From the NCBI RefSeq assembly GCF_947172395.1, contig NC_069083.1, positions 466,501 to 530,500 on the forward strand: 64,000 nucleotides of DNA, read 5' to 3'. The stretch is from Bicyclus anynana (Eukaryota; Arthropoda; Insecta; Lepidoptera; Nymphalidae). The translations under genes were made by a program, and so were the position numbers. How positions within the stretch are numbered: the stretch's first letter is position 1; every line of letters begins with the position of its first letter. The notes under the pieces are model-generated. The model was given only the letters and a program-made list of their open reading frames with translations, ran no database searches and was not told where the DNA came from. Of the stretch, positions 12,186 through 24,417 are shown piece after piece.

Positions 12186-12555
12186 GACCTTCCTCGTTTA
12201 AATATTGGATAGAAGCAGGCGTTACTTTGCGGAAGTTCATCATGATTATATAATGATTTATTTATTTTGCTATCATCCGCGAAAATTCGGCGAACCCATG
12301 CGACAACGTCACCCAGGTCCGACAAAATACTCTCTACGTACGTTTCACCCCGAAACCGACTCTACAACGTGCAATTGCAAAGCAAGCTTTTGCAATTGCA
12401 CGTTGTAGAGTCAACATCTCCTGAGGATGCTCCGGTTTCGGGGTGAAACGTACGTAGAGAGTATTTTGTCGGACCTGGGTGACGTTGTCGCATGGGTTCG
12501 CCGAATTTTCGCGGATGATAGCAAAATAAATAAATCATTATATGACCTTCCTCGT
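12186..12555. repeat. Large perfect fold-back (inverted repeat) element
   Basis: Two arms, 12248-12357 and 12434-12543, are 110 bp each and appear identical when one is reverse-complemented. Between them lies a second stem (12358-12381 with 12388-12412, sequence GACTCTACAACGTGC) around a GCAAGC loop. A one-sided 21-base insert (12413-12433) forms a bulge. Twelve-base direct repeats GACCTTCCTCGT flank the structure at 12186 and 12544 and could be a target duplication. An RNA copy would form a hairpin with a stem of about 135 bp. It encodes no protein. Confidence 0.85.
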
Positions 12556-14112
12556 GTTATTGCATAAACGAGTAAAATACAAATATGAACAATATTCAGA
12601 GCGAACACGTTGTTATGCGTTTTTATAGTAACAATTGACAGGCTATAAACATGTGGCCCACCTGATTATACGTGGAAAACTGTGCGTATAGAACAGTGAA
12701 ACGACAAGGCAATCATTGTCGTTAAATAACATAAATTTGACAAAATGAAAAAATAATAACTAAAATTAACCGAAAAAGTTAATATATTTATTATTACCGA
12801 GCCGTATTATAATTGTGCAAATTTAACGATCTTTTAATAGGATAATACGTAACGCGTGAAGTTCTGCGAATATAACCGTACCTACAATACGGGTTATATA
12901 AGAAGCTCCTCCATTAATGAGGTGCCTCAATAATCTGCTTATAAAAATGGATGAAATGTATTATTTGTGTTCTCTCGAAAGCAAACTCAATAATATAATC
13001 CAATAAAAGGTTTCCATTAAAAATATGTTTCAAACATACACCGATAGACAAAAATAAATCCGGTTAGAGTTTTATGAATTCAGTAATTCATTTTCGAAGA
13101 ATATTTTATTAGTTTCAAACACAGACTATGTAGACGGCGATAGATAGATAGCTGTTGTTCACTGGATATAGTCATAGTGTGTAGTTTTAGTGACTACTCC
13201 CAATTTTGTGATCTATGTACACAGCCGTTGCTTTATGTTTTAATATGCTATGTAAAATATTTCATGTTTTAGCAGACTCAGAAGTGGATTACAAAAATAA
13301 GAAAACCAATGTTGAACAAAGGTTATGATTGACAATATTTGTCAGCACAACGTAATTAATATTTAATAATTTTCTAGATTTAAGATACTAATGTCACACA
13401 AGAATAAAGAATGTATGTAAGTTAGTTACTTTAGTCCGTGTTAATTTTCTAATGATTCTAATATCAAAGTATTACTTTTTATATTATTGACAGAAAAAGC
13501 AGATGAACTAACCAATGTTAAGAAGTAAACCACCACCATTAATGAAACAACGTAAGTGTTAAACTCCATGTGGCTTTTGAAGTGGTAACTTGTAATGGGA
13601 GGGTAAACGGCTTCGTAACGTAGCGCGTTACGGCGCCACTCTATCTGACTTTCCTTTCTCTCGAGCATACTCCAGCAGGTTTAATTTATCACTTCTATTG
13701 AGCGATTCGAGATACACATGTTTTCATTTGTAATGGATAGACGATGTTAAAGAATGGACCATACCATACTATTGTCTACTCTTTATTAACATCGTCTATC
13801 CTTTTCCACCTATATCTTCCTACCTTTTAACTTCAACTTAGGAAACTCATTGAAAGATCCTCTTTGCAATTTCTCTAGTCTATGATTTCTCTCTAGTCTG
13901 TGGTTCCATACGGTATTATTATACCGGGTGGCTGGCGCGGCCATACATCGTAGTCAATGAGAAGCAGGTACATTTTCGCCATATTTTATTACACTTGTAC
14001 AAATTAGCCTATTCTGCTCGCTTGCATTAAAACATATTCGAAAAGTGCTTAAGACAACATGAAAATAGATATAAGATACAATACACGTAATTAAAAGAGC
14101 AGCCCAGCGGAT
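12556..14112. other. Intergenic; one 16-bp hairpin
   Basis: Positions 13735-13750 (GGATAGACGATGTTAA) pair perfectly with 13786-13801, leaving a 35-base loop. Otherwise nothing recognised. Confidence 0.5.
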
Positions 14113-14259
14113 CTATTCTGTAACGATCCTTTGTATATCTCGCAAGTGTGAGTTTCGAATTCACCTCTCACTGTCTAACCCGATACTATTGAAAGAGAAA
14201 GATAGAGGTAAATTCGAAACTCGCACTTGCGAGTTATACAAAACGTCGTTACAGAATAG
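14113..14259. mobile_element. Fold-back MITE (family E), copy 3
   Basis: Best preserved copy. The left end CTATTCTGTAACGATCC mirrors the right end GTCGTTACAGAATAG. Both arms carry the CTCGCAAGTGTGAG / CTCGCACTTGCGAG palindromic block and ATTCGAAACTC / GAGTTTCGAATTC. Confidence 0.8.
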
Positions 14260-14619
14260 GCCTCCTGAATCGAGATATCGGTGGTGTTGCACATTCGCTC
14301 AAGAGAACACATTTAGCCATCGATCTCGATTCTCGATCATTGATACAACATTCTGATGGTGATCGTTACAGTGTCAAGCGTTATCATCCTAATCACGCAA
14401 TCCTTGAGGGCAGCGTTTTGGGTTTAGGCTGCAAGTCCCAAAGCTATAAAGAGAGAGGTCATTAAACATAGTAATAGACTGATGATAATGATGATTTTTA
14501 AATCTTTATGAGGTTAGCTTCAGTAGCTTGGTTGTGCGTTAAAATGTCAGATTTTCTTAATTGAGATATTTATGAGTTTTGACAGTTAAATGCAAATGCG
14601 CATTTCACATTTTTTGCGC

Positions 14620-14755
14620 AAAGGCTCAGCTGTCCAGCGCGGAAATGCAGCCAGTATTCTTGCCACCATTCCACGTGGGCATGATTTGTATAGTTATTAG
14701 GATAAGATAGCTTAAGTTCCTTATTGTATTCTTTCTCAATAAAAAAAAAATGCAA
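14620..14755 (+). repeat. LINE-like 3' tail
   Basis: A stretch containing CTTGCCACCATTCCACGTGG, CATGATTTGTATAGTTATTA and ending TCAATAAAAAAAAAA. A near copy is at 46965-47085. The A-rich end and two dispersed copies fit the 3' UTR of a non-LTR retrotransposon. Its coding part is not present here. Confidence 0.6.
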
Positions 14756-14759
14756 ATTA

Positions 14760-15044
14760 AGTGCAGCAACCTCTGTAGACGCACTTTTCACACCTCAGCC
14801 CGCCGTCGCGGCGTGAGGGCGGGCGGGCGCGGGCGGGGCGCGGGGCGCGGGGCGGCCGAGATGAAAGGGAATTACGTTTATAAAAGCCCCGACTGCCGCT
14901 TTCTAATTAGATTCGTTCCGTATCGCGAGAAACTTTACGTTTTATTTATAGGCGTCCGCAGACTACGTGAAAAATATTCACTTCAAACTCAAAGTTAATT
15001 CCTTTGTATTCGAGTTCAAGTCCTAAGATTATGAAATACTACCC
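14760..15044. other. GC-rich block
   Basis: Positions 14795-14860 are nearly pure G and C on the plus strand (GGGCGGGCGGGCGCGGGCGG) and contain many CpGs. This may be a promoter-type island or a G-rich simple repeat. The 82-codon frame across it is low complexity and not credible. Confidence 0.4.
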
Positions 15045-15200
15045 AACGCGTTGCGGTTTTACCCGCTTAGTTCCAGTTCCCGTGAGAATACGGGCATAAA
15101 ATTGCTCATGACATTAACAAATATCGTGGCTTTCTAGTGGTAATAGAATTTTCAAAATCGGTTCAGTAGATCCAGATATTACCCCTACAATATAATATTA
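15045..15200 (+). repeat. Dispersed repeat (family M), copy 2
   Basis: GCGTTGCGGTTTTACCCGC is followed by CCCGTGAGAATACGGGCAT and AAAATCGGTTCAGTAGATCC, in the same order as the copies at 34408 and 36205. Confidence 0.65.
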
Positions 15201-15911
15201 CCACAGTATTAATATACATTGAGCTTTTCTATTCTTTTGACAAATTCACAGAGTAAGTTTTAGAAAAAATGTTTTTTGTAATGTGTTTCACCCTTGTGTC
15301 ATGAACAGCAAATTGAAGTGTTGCTCCCAATCGTTATCATTAACATCTGATAGTTATCGTGAACCTGAATAACGATGCCATGCAATGAGTACTCGTGGTA
15401 GGTACTCATTGCACGGATATGGGGCTGGACTCCAGATACAGAGAGTATTCATTGTTTACGTTTACCTACATGTACACTTAGATTGCATAAATACAGCTAA
15501 CTATATAGTGGTGGTACGTCTATGTATTTCTGTTCGTCTAAGAAGTTACCTTAATTCCTGCTCCGATAGCTCACAATTAGGGCTGTCAAAGAAAAACGAA
15601 ATTTGGCCAAGTAAATGTAAATGAGCCAATATTGCGCTCAACGCTTTTTGGGGGAAGGATTTAGGAGGTCAAACTTTCTTTTAGCGCTTATGCGAATAAT
15701 GGAAAAAACGCAGAACTTTTTGAGTTACATCAACAGTTAAGACAATAACGAGAGAATCAGCGTGAGATTATAATATTAGGCATTAAAATAAATTCATTAA
15801 TAATTTCACAAAAAATATCTTAGTTATCGAAAAGTTAGTAATTACCTGCAATCTTATTCTTATCTGATATGACAATGAAGTCTGAGATTACCGAATAAAA
15901 AAGGACAAGTT
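15201..15911. other. Intergenic, nothing recognised
   Basis: AT-rich. An imperfect duplication of GAGTACTCGTGGTAGGTACTC occurs near 15388. No gene or repeat family recognised. Confidence 0.45.
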
Positions 15912-16216
15912 TATTCTTATTTATTTATTTTTATTTTTATTCTACAAGTTAACTCTTGACTACAATCTCACCTGATGGTAAGTGATCATGCAATCTTAGA
16001 TGGAAGCGGGCTAACTTGTTAGTAGTAGGATAGAATTCACACTCCTTTCGGTTTCTACATGACATCTTTGTCGGTAGGGTGGTAACTAGCTACGGCCGAA
16101 ACCTCCCACCTGCCTGGAACAATTAAGAAAACCTCGATCGGCCCAGCCGGGTATCGAACCCAGGACCTCCGTCTTGTAAATCCATCGGGAATACCACTGC
16201 GCCACGGAGGCCGTCA
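15912..16216 (-). mobile_element. tRNA-derived SINE (family A), copy 3
   Basis: Complete minus-strand copy. It has the head GGCCTCCGTGGCGCAGTGGT, the B box GGGTTCGATACCC, the body, and a long AATAAAAATAAATAA tail at the left end. A second, more degraded piece of the same body lies directly to the right (about 16240-16410). Confidence 0.9.
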
Positions 16217-17823
16217 ATATCGCCTTTTCATACCTTCGACGGTTTCTAGGCGATATCACACTGGAATGCTAAATCGCTTGGTACATCGCTTGGTATATTG
16301 GCAACTAGCTAGTAGCCACAACCAAAGTCTACCAAAAGATCAGACTTCAGTCAATTTATAAATTGGGAAAGCAACCCTGCACCTCTCAGATGAATTGGAC
16401 AAAACATCACCAACAGGGCTGGAGAAGTAATTTAGATTAGTACGAAAAAGACAACTGGTATCCATATCCATAGACCAAATAATGTAATACTAGGATATCC
16501 CAAGCGTCCTTTTGGCAGCTCTTGCGTTTATCACTTGACGTTGGTCTAAACTTGACGCGCCATTTGGCGAAGCGATAAATCATCGCAAAATTGGAAAGTA
16601 ATTAAACAACTTTGTTGAGTCCGCAGCGCTGTCATTAAAGTAGGTACTATGGCTAGATACATACTACTGTCTATTGTAATTTATAAACAATAACTTCCAC
16701 TATAGGTTTTGTAGAAAACTATAGACTTAATTTTATAATTAATTATTGAAATCCAATAATATTATAACTAAACTAGCAAACACTCGCGATTTTGCGTACA
16801 ATTCGGTATTATATAAAAGTTTAAATTCAACAAACGTAACTCATGCGGTTGTAGAAGCATGCAACTACTACTACTAATTCTAAAGTGTAGACAATAAAGA
16901 GAAATAAAGAAAACAGTTGTTCGAATTGCCTTACAGTCATTGCACGCATAGGTCGCGTCATTGAAAAAGAGTAGAGTTCTTACTATATTTTGGCTAACCT
17001 TCAAACTACTCGTTAAACTGTATTTTAACAAATCTTCGTCTACCTACAGGGAATTTAAGCAATAACTTTTTTTTATTTTGGACTAACTCTAAAGTTAATA
17101 AGTGAAAATTAAACAAGAAATTGAAAACATTTGTTTTTTGTATTTTTAATATAATAGACCAAATATTAAATAGGCAAAAATTGTACATGGTACAAAACCT
17201 CTCTGTCTTTAAATCTACAGTAGCTCATTCAAGCTACCAACATCTAACTTGCTCTTTCACCCATGTAAACAATGTTGCATTTCATGTACAAAATAGCGAC
17301 TACTATATAGTTGATCTTGCTACAAACCTATGAAATGCACAGATATGCCATTGTCACTTTACCTTTGGATTACAGTCTTGAATTGGTAACTCTTGTTCTA
17401 CGAATCTCCTAACTTATTATAAGATCACATAAAGATGCTCCGAGCATTTTCTCTCATCTCACGCTAGGTACTCATACCCAATCGCTTGTAATGGTATAAA
17501 TCACCCATTGTACAGTAAAAGCTAGCGCGCTCTTTTTACGTGACGCGAATTATGCTTCAGTTCTTGTGAGTGTGTTCTTCACAAAGGGTGCCGACCAACT
17601 CTCAAGTCCTACAACTAGTGTGAACGTTATATCATGTACTTAACATTTATACCCTCTTATTTCTTTGTGATATAAGTTTTCTTTGTAGAAATAAATTTCC
17701 TTTGTTACTATGAACTACTACGAATATATTTTCATCACCAGGGCCAAGCCTCCCTATATAAAATAGAGAATGTAAAGCAATTTGGCGGTTTTAGGGTAAT
17801 GATGCTCACTCTTGGCAGTTAAT
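16217..17823. other. Intergenic; degraded SINE A piece, otherwise nothing
   Basis: Positions 16240-16410 resemble the SINE A body (ACTGGAATGCTAAATCGCTTGG) without a head. The remainder is AT-rich with no credible gene. Confidence 0.45.
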
Positions 17824-18070
17824 ATTTTTTTTATTCTTTACAAGTTAGCCCTTGACTGCAATCTCACCAAATGGTAAGTGATGATGCAATCTAAGATGGA
17901 AGCGTGTTAACTTGTTAGGCGTAGATGAAAATCCACACCCATTTCGGTTTCTAAACGACATCGTACCGGAACGCCAAATCGCTAGGCGGTACGTCTTTGT
18001 CGGTAGGGTGGCCACCACCGAAGCCTCCCACCAGCCAGACCTGGACGAATTATAAAACCTCAATCGGCCG
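17824..18070 (-). mobile_element. tRNA-derived SINE (family A), copy 4, head truncated
   Basis: Tail and body are well preserved (AAGTTAGCCCTTGACTGCAA, CATCGTACCGGAACGCCAAA). The copy stops before the tRNA-like promoter boxes, as expected of a 5'-truncated retroposed SINE. Confidence 0.85.
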
Positions 18071-18642
18071 GAAAAGGCCATCAGTAAATAATAAATATTA
18101 AATAAATGATTATTCAGTTTACATGTATTTATATTTTACCCAAAGCCCTTTACACGGCTTGTAGTAAACAATCAATTAATACGTACGTTCAATTTGATCA
18201 TTATTTCCACAGAGGAGTTATTATTAATACGTAATGATTTGAAAATTCCCCGCAACAGCGCTTTGTCGCTAATGAGGGGCTTTGCTCTACGGAGAGGCAG
18301 CCACGAGCCATGAGCTATGGGCTTCGTTTGCGTCAACAAACATAATTCCTAACGAATCATTAAAATTAGTAGTAAACATATTAATATTCTTTTTCCCACC
18401 CTACGCAAGAACAACTCATAAACAATGGATCTCCGGCGGGTTTATATTTTTACATTTCTTCAGTTGGTCGTAAGTCGCGTCGCCAGAACAAACTCATGAA
18501 TGTTAAGTAAAATCCTAAGCGTCAGCCTTTTTAGGTACACGGTTTCAGCTGGGGCGAGAAGCCTAGGGGTCTATGCTAAACTGTTGTACTCTTGTCGTGC
18601 GCACTTTTACCTCAGGTTTTCCACTTATGAGGGAATATTGGT
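18071..18642. other. Intergenic, nothing recognised
   Basis: No repeat or gene identified. The open frames here are short. Confidence 0.45.
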
Positions 18643-18900
18643 AACTAGCGGACGCCCGCAAGTTCGTCCGCGTGGAATGAATTTTTTTACAAATCCCGCG
18701 GGAACCGTGGATTTTTTCGGGATGAAAAATAGCCTATGTGTTAATCCAGAGTAAAATTTATTTCGATTTCAAATTTCAGCCAAATCGCTTCAGTAACCGC
18801 AGCGTAAACGCTTACACACCTACACACTTTCACACAAGCTTTCGCCTTTATAATATTAGTGTGAACACACAAGCTTTCGCCTTTATAATATTTGTGTGAA
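18643..18900 (+). repeat. Dispersed repeat (family L), copy 2
   Basis: It starts TAACTAGCGGACGCCCGCAA and contains CCGCGTGGAATG, CGGGATGAAAAATAGCC and GTGTTAATCCAGAGT. It ends in CTTTCGCCTTTATAATATT. That last 35-base end is present twice in tandem (to about 18898). Confidence 0.8.
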
Positions 18901-20129
18901 GTGTGATACTTGAAAAGAAACTTGGTTACACTGAATCGAGCCAAAGAAGTGTGTTTAGCCCCTAACTCCTATTGTCGAGCTATGTTGCTCGGCTTGTTTA
19001 AATAGTTCAAGTGGAGTTAAAAGCGATAGTAAAGGGATTACTATAGAAGTGACCCCGGTGACCCCGGTATTACAGTAAATCCGAAGCCGCCCTACTGCCG
19101 CCTGAGGAATTAGTTCATGCTAAGAAACCTAGGTAATAAGATGAACCTAATACCTACGGAGTCGATATTAAATTATATATATATTTTTTTTGTAAAGACG
19201 TACCACGTCTAAGCAAGAAATATGGCAATGCCCGGTTAAATAAAATTAGTTGAGGTATCATAAGAGTCCTTTCAAATTTAGTTTAAAGGAATATTTCAAC
19301 GGGCTTTTATTCAGTTGCAGAAATTTCATGTAAATTAAAAAAAAAATACATGAAACTTTTCAGTTATTATTTTATAATTTAAGTCGTGATTAACACGCAA
19401 CCATAAAATAGTCGTAAAATTTCGAAAATTTACGAATTTTTTGATATCGATGTAATACTTTTTTATTTGTTTGGTTAGACTTACCAAACGAAATAGGGAT
19501 TAATTTTTGTATATACGGACTTTTGGTGTGCAAATGATACCATAATTCAACAGACGAAACAAAGAGTAATTTACTGCTTAATTGCAAACAATGGTTTAGG
19601 TATACATTTATCTTATGAATAAGAGTTACATATTACGAGTTTAAGAATAGAACCAGTTTAAACAGTTGATTTGCGCAAAAGTACACTGTAATCAGTAAGG
19701 GCAGGCACGCTTACGCCGTTGATAGGCTCTTTATTTATAACTGCCCGAAAGGCGTTCCCACAAGAGCGCCGTGGGCTTGAAAACGTTTTTCCTTATTTTC
19801 CCCGACAGCTAACATAAGAGCTTTCGCACACGTCGACATTAACATGCCCCTTTCAGAAAAACAACAATAGCAATGCAAATTCTTAATATTGAAATCGAAA
19901 AACGGCTAAACACACGTCACCGAAGAAAATAAAGAAAAACAGTAAGAAAAGAAGTCAAAGAGTTACCTAAAAAACTTGGGCAATAATTCGCCTTTACTGA
20001 GACGGGAATCGTTGACTGCGAGTTTCTTTATTATTGCAGTTTTTCTGCAGTCTTGTAAGCTATTTATATTATCCAGAAATTTAAATTTAAACCGCATTAC
20101 GTAAACGAAATACGTTTATATGACAAAAA
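18901..20129. other. Intergenic, nothing recognised
   Basis: AT-rich with no identifiable repeat. A short duplication GTGACCCCGGTGACCCCGGT is at about 19052. Confidence 0.5.
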
Positions 20130-20703
20130 CAAAATCAAAAAATCAAAAAATCATTTATTTCAAGTAGGCTCAGTTTACAAGCACTTTTGACACGTCAGTT
20201 GACTATTTGTAAAGATTCTACCACCGGTTCGGAAGGCAGGTCTTGCTGAGAAGATACCGGCAAGAAACTCAACAGTTGCTCTTTTGAAAAAGTCATACAG
20301 TATTATAATTTACAATTGATAACAATTACTGTTTACATTTCTTATAGTTTTACTTCCTGTGTGAAGGTGGAAGCTGATCCAACGGCCTCCAAGCATCTTT
20401 GTCATTAAGGAACTCATCAATGTTGTAGTACCCTCGACTAAGTAAATGTTTTTTAACACATTGCTTAAAGCTATGCATTGGCAGGTCCATCACAGTCTTG
20501 GGGATCTTATTATAGAAGAGTACACCCAAACCTACAAAAGATTTTTTTACTCTTTGGAGACGATATGCAGAAATAACTAACTTATGCCCGTGTCTAGTAA
20601 GACGTGGGTTTAGATCTCCTTTTCGTTTGTACAAATTAATATTTTGTCTTACATAGACTATACTGTTATATATATATTGACAGGCTACTGTTAGAAGATA
20701 CAT
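20130..20703 (-). pseudogene. Non-LTR retrotransposon, 3' fragment
   Basis: On the minus strand a 117-codon frame (20350-20703) reads like the C-terminus of a lepidopteran LINE reverse-transcriptase ORF. It has an RHGHKL segment, then VKKSFVGLGVLFYNKIPKT, and an RGYYNIDEFLNDKDAW ending. I have seen this pattern in lepidopteran LINE proteins. Below it, a 3' UTR continues to about 20130 and contains the complement of ATCATTTATTTCAAGTAGGC. The reverse-transcriptase core is absent, so this is a 5'-truncated dead copy. Confidence 0.75.
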
Positions 20704-22198
20704 TGAATTGCAATTTATAAAAGAATTTAATTAAATATTCTTTGTTAAATTGCATTAAATTATAGAAACCGGAGTTTTTATGGTAGATAGGTATTTTCTC
20801 CAAAATTAGTAATTAATATTTTTTTTCAAGTTAATATTAATGAATAATTCCCCTTAATAAGAATGTCTATACACACTTCCATGTTATATACACGTATAGA
20901 TGAAGTAACTCTATGCGTGTAGACTAGTGTACGCCCCGGCGCCGCCCCGCGCTCGGCGGCTATCAGCACATCTGACTTGATAACGCCGCAGTTTATAGTG
21001 CCAGTACGCCCACATAGTATCTACTCGTGGGTCAGTGTTGCCAGGGTACATACGTCTGTATTATAAACTTTGGGAATGCTCAAGAAATGTGTATTCATTA
21101 TATTTTTCCTTTTAAAAGTTATTAACTATTGGAGGAGATGGATATAAATAAAGAAATGGACGTTTGTCAAGCAATTGTGTTTCCTATGTTCTGTGAAAAG
21201 CTAGTTCTACGAGGTACAATAATAATTCATACGTTCTACGCTTTATATTATAAATGCAACAGTAAGACTGTCTGCCTGTTACCGCTTAACTGATATGGAT
21301 GAAATTTGATACAGAGATAAATTGAACCTTGGAGCAGAATATAGGCTACTTTTTATCCCGGAAAAGTCCAAGGTTCCTGTGAAATTTGTAAAAATACTAA
21401 AAAATAACAGGCTGATGGTGTTAATTTTTTTATTGTGAGATAGAGAAAAAATCAAGTAGATGGCTGTTAAATCATCCCTTAAAACAAAACAAAACAATTC
21501 AACCCAAATTATCCGTATTAAACCTCATATCCTTGCGATTTCAAAGGTTTCAGAATTCTTCAAAAAAGTAGAATTACTGTATTTAAAAATGCATAGAACT
21601 TTTGTGTGTAAATTAATATCGCAAGCATTTTCAAACTTAATAAATAAAACCTTATTTCTTTGTGAAGCAGACAGTGCATTACATTCAGCAATTGAAAGGG
21701 GATGTAAAAAATGAAAGTTTTTCATGCGGGACAGTCTATTCGTTAGCGTATATTATGTAGAGGGCGCCCGCTCGGCAAATAAACAGCGAAATAAAACGTA
21801 GCGAAGTTTTAATTAAAGAAGTCTTAACATTGTCGGCTGCTTCTATGGGGGTCGCAGATAACGGAACAATAGACTTGCTAACTACTTTAATTTCAGTTAT
21901 TTTCTCGCTGTGGTTTCTTAATTCACATACTATTTTCTTGCTTCAATACAACATAAAGATATTTTCGTTTTCAATATTTTTAGGATTTTCAAATGAATTT
22001 GTTACACCTAGTTATCGAAGTCTGTTTAGATTTGGTTTGGTGGTATCAAGATGACAACACAACCTCATCAGTGATTGTAAAATATAGGAAAATCAGCTCA
22101 ACAGAAACGCATTGCTAAATTATATAGATTAATACAGGGGAGGCGTATGACATCGAAACCCGAGTCACCAAAATGTTGCATGTCATCTAGAGACAGGT
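20704..22198. other. Intergenic with a family L-like fragment
   Basis: A GC-rich patch at 20930-20960 contains CGCCCCGGCGCCGCCCCGCG. Positions 21240-21390 match the family L/M body in reverse (AGACTGTCTGCCTGTTACCG, ATCCCGGAAAAGTCC). No gene is supported: the 21460-21725 frames overlap on opposite strands and are AT-rich. Confidence 0.45.
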
Positions 22199-22522
22199 AA
22201 TCATCATTATCATCACTGCTGAGTTCGAGTCTCCTCTCAGAATAAGATGGGTTAGGCCTTAGACTACCACGCGTGCCCAATGCGGATTGGCAGACTTCAC
22301 GCACGCAGAGAATTAAGAAAATTCTCTGGTATATCTCTGGTCTCAAACGGTGAAGAAAAACGGTAGAGAAACCTGCATACCAAAGAATTTTCTTAATTAT
22401 CTGCGTGTAAGAAGTCTGCCAATCCGCATTGGGCCAGCATAGTGGACTATTGGCCTAACCCCTCTCATTCTAACAGGAGACTCGAGCTCAACAGTGAGCC
22501 GAATATGGGTTGAGAACGATAG
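22199..22522. mobile_element. Two SINE (family B) tails, head to head
   Basis: Positions 22199-22340 are the SINE B tail on the minus strand (GAGTTCGAGTCTCCTCTCAG, CAATGCGGATTGGCAGACTT). Positions 22345-22522 are the same tail on the plus strand (TCTGCCAATCCGCATTGGGC, GAGACTCGAGCTCAACAGTG). The tRNA-like heads are missing from both. The pair forms an imperfect inverted repeat. Confidence 0.8.
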
Positions 22523-23590
22523 AAAAAGTTTTGTACGTAAAAATAAATTTTCAAAATTCATCTCTACCACCAATTGGAAAGGCAAGAAGTCGCGAAAAAC
22601 TACTAGTTATCCAATAAATACAGCAGCAGAGACATTTTTCTCGGCATTTTTTCACTAAACCCAACATTATGTTACATACAATGTCATCAAAAGCTATAAT
22701 TAGGCGCAGTTTCGGCGGGCGGGCGGTAGGGCGGGCGGGCGCGGCGCAGCACACGCCAGTCTCACATTAGGAGCCCACTCTAATCGTAATGAAGGTTTCA
22801 CTTCCACCGTTCTTTATTAGTCTAATCCACACTATTCATCACACCGCTCATATATTAACATTTCTGCTGTTATTGGGTACTTCATTTCAAAACTATACTA
22901 CGTTATTTAAAATGATTTAACTACCGTTATTAAACAGCATTAGAAAGTTAAATTTTCAGCGAGTAACATGCTACTTTTCAATAACTTACCTACCTAAGAA
23001 AGTCCAATAGTTTCGGCAGGTCGACGTGATATGAACCACACATCCGTATCGTACGGATCGCACGAATTTAAGTTAATGTAATCTAATAATTATTTATTGT
23101 AACTCTGTTGATTACAAATAAATAAGATAAAAAAAAATTTAATATCCGATCGTCCGATCGTCCGAGCGTCCGATACTTACGAATCGCATATGTGAACGTC
23201 TTTTTACTTACAAGTACATATTAGTTTATATTAGGTACGCTATTTATTGTTATTGTTTATATTAGGTATATTATCATCACTTACTTAAGATTACTCAAGT
23301 AAGTAATGATATACCAATCAACATTTTCAAATAAATTTGCAATTGAACAAATTTCCACGAATAATTTCGTCTCAGAATGTTTCAAAGCACAATTTCCAGA
23401 ACACACAATGCTCTTAATAACAACGAACCAATTCCATGTTCTCCATTTTCGTATTTTCTTCGCGGAATCGCTTCACTTGTAGTATGAGAGCTGGCGGACT
23501 GTTTTTAAAGTCTTTGGCAAGTTAAATATAATTTCCAAAAGAGCTACAAATAAATATAATTTATTATAGCACGCAAAATAATGCACTAAG
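22523..23590. other. Intergenic; GC-rich patch
   Basis: Positions 22707-22750 are CpG-rich (GGCGGGCGGGCGGTAGGGCG). Positions 23148-23170 show the short repeat CGATCGTCCGATCGTCCGAG. No gene recognised. Confidence 0.4.
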
Positions 23591-24417
23591 TAACTAGCGG
23601 ACGCCCACGATTTCGTCCGCTATTAGAACTCCTGGCCCCGTTGCAAAATCCGTTCTTATCGTTCCTGTTAATCTAGACTACTGGTACTGTTACACATGCT
23701 TTAAAATAGCATGCTAAAAATGTGCTATTAAGTATGCTCCAAACGAGCATGCTTATCATCAGATTACATTTGCTAGCAATAAGCATACTATCTTTAAGTA
23801 TGCTCCTGAATAAGCATGCTCAAAGCAAACATTCCAATTACACATGCTAACTTGTATCTATCGCTCTCTGTCAATAATATTGTGTTAGACAGGGAGAGAT
23901 GAAGGTGAAGAGAATACAGAATAGCAATGCTGATCGACTAGCATACTCAATAAGCAAACCTATTCAGAGGCGCTAAAAGCACGCCCCCATCCACCCGCGC
24001 AGCAAGTAGCATGCTCATAAATCGCACGACTGTTGATTCTTGAGCAAACTTGAAACAAGCATGGTCATTATTAGCAATGTTGCGATACACGTTCTAATAA
24101 GAAGCAACTGATAAATAGTAGCATGATTTTGTGCTTAAAATGAGCATGTGTAACCGTAGCTTACTGCCAATTTTCATGTCGTACGTCAAACAGTTTTCGA
24201 TATTTTCTGACCTTTCACAGTTATATATATTTAAATTGCTATCACTATTGGTACGCAAAATAAAAAAGTTACAACATCACATCAGCACACTAATTTAGAA
24301 ATGCAAAAAATTGTGCGTAAGTTTGTTCCTCCTTTATGCACGGGCTACTGCTCCCGCGAGATTGTGAAAAACTGAATTCCAAGCGGATGAAGTCGCGGGC
24401 GTCCGCAAGTAGTTAAT
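23591..24417. repeat. Family L element interrupted by a DNA transposon
   Basis: The left end reads AACTAGCGGACGCCCACGA and the right end, reversed, reads ACTTGCGGACGCCCGCGACT. The family L terminus is therefore present at both ends in inverted orientation. Between them lies the GCATGC-rich transposon (23683-24160), so the insertion is nested. Confidence 0.6.
23683..24160. mobile_element. Non-autonomous DNA transposon rich in GCATGC motifs, copy 1
   Basis: Termini are inverted: GTTACACATGCTTT on the left, and the complement of GGTTACACATGCTC on the right. At least a dozen AGCATGCT, AGTATGCT or GAGCATG half-sites crowd the subterminal regions in both orientations, typical of transposase-binding arrays. 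No transposase is encoded. A piece of fold-back MITE E (23862-23930) lies inside it. The related copy is at 51511-52006. Confidence 0.7.
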
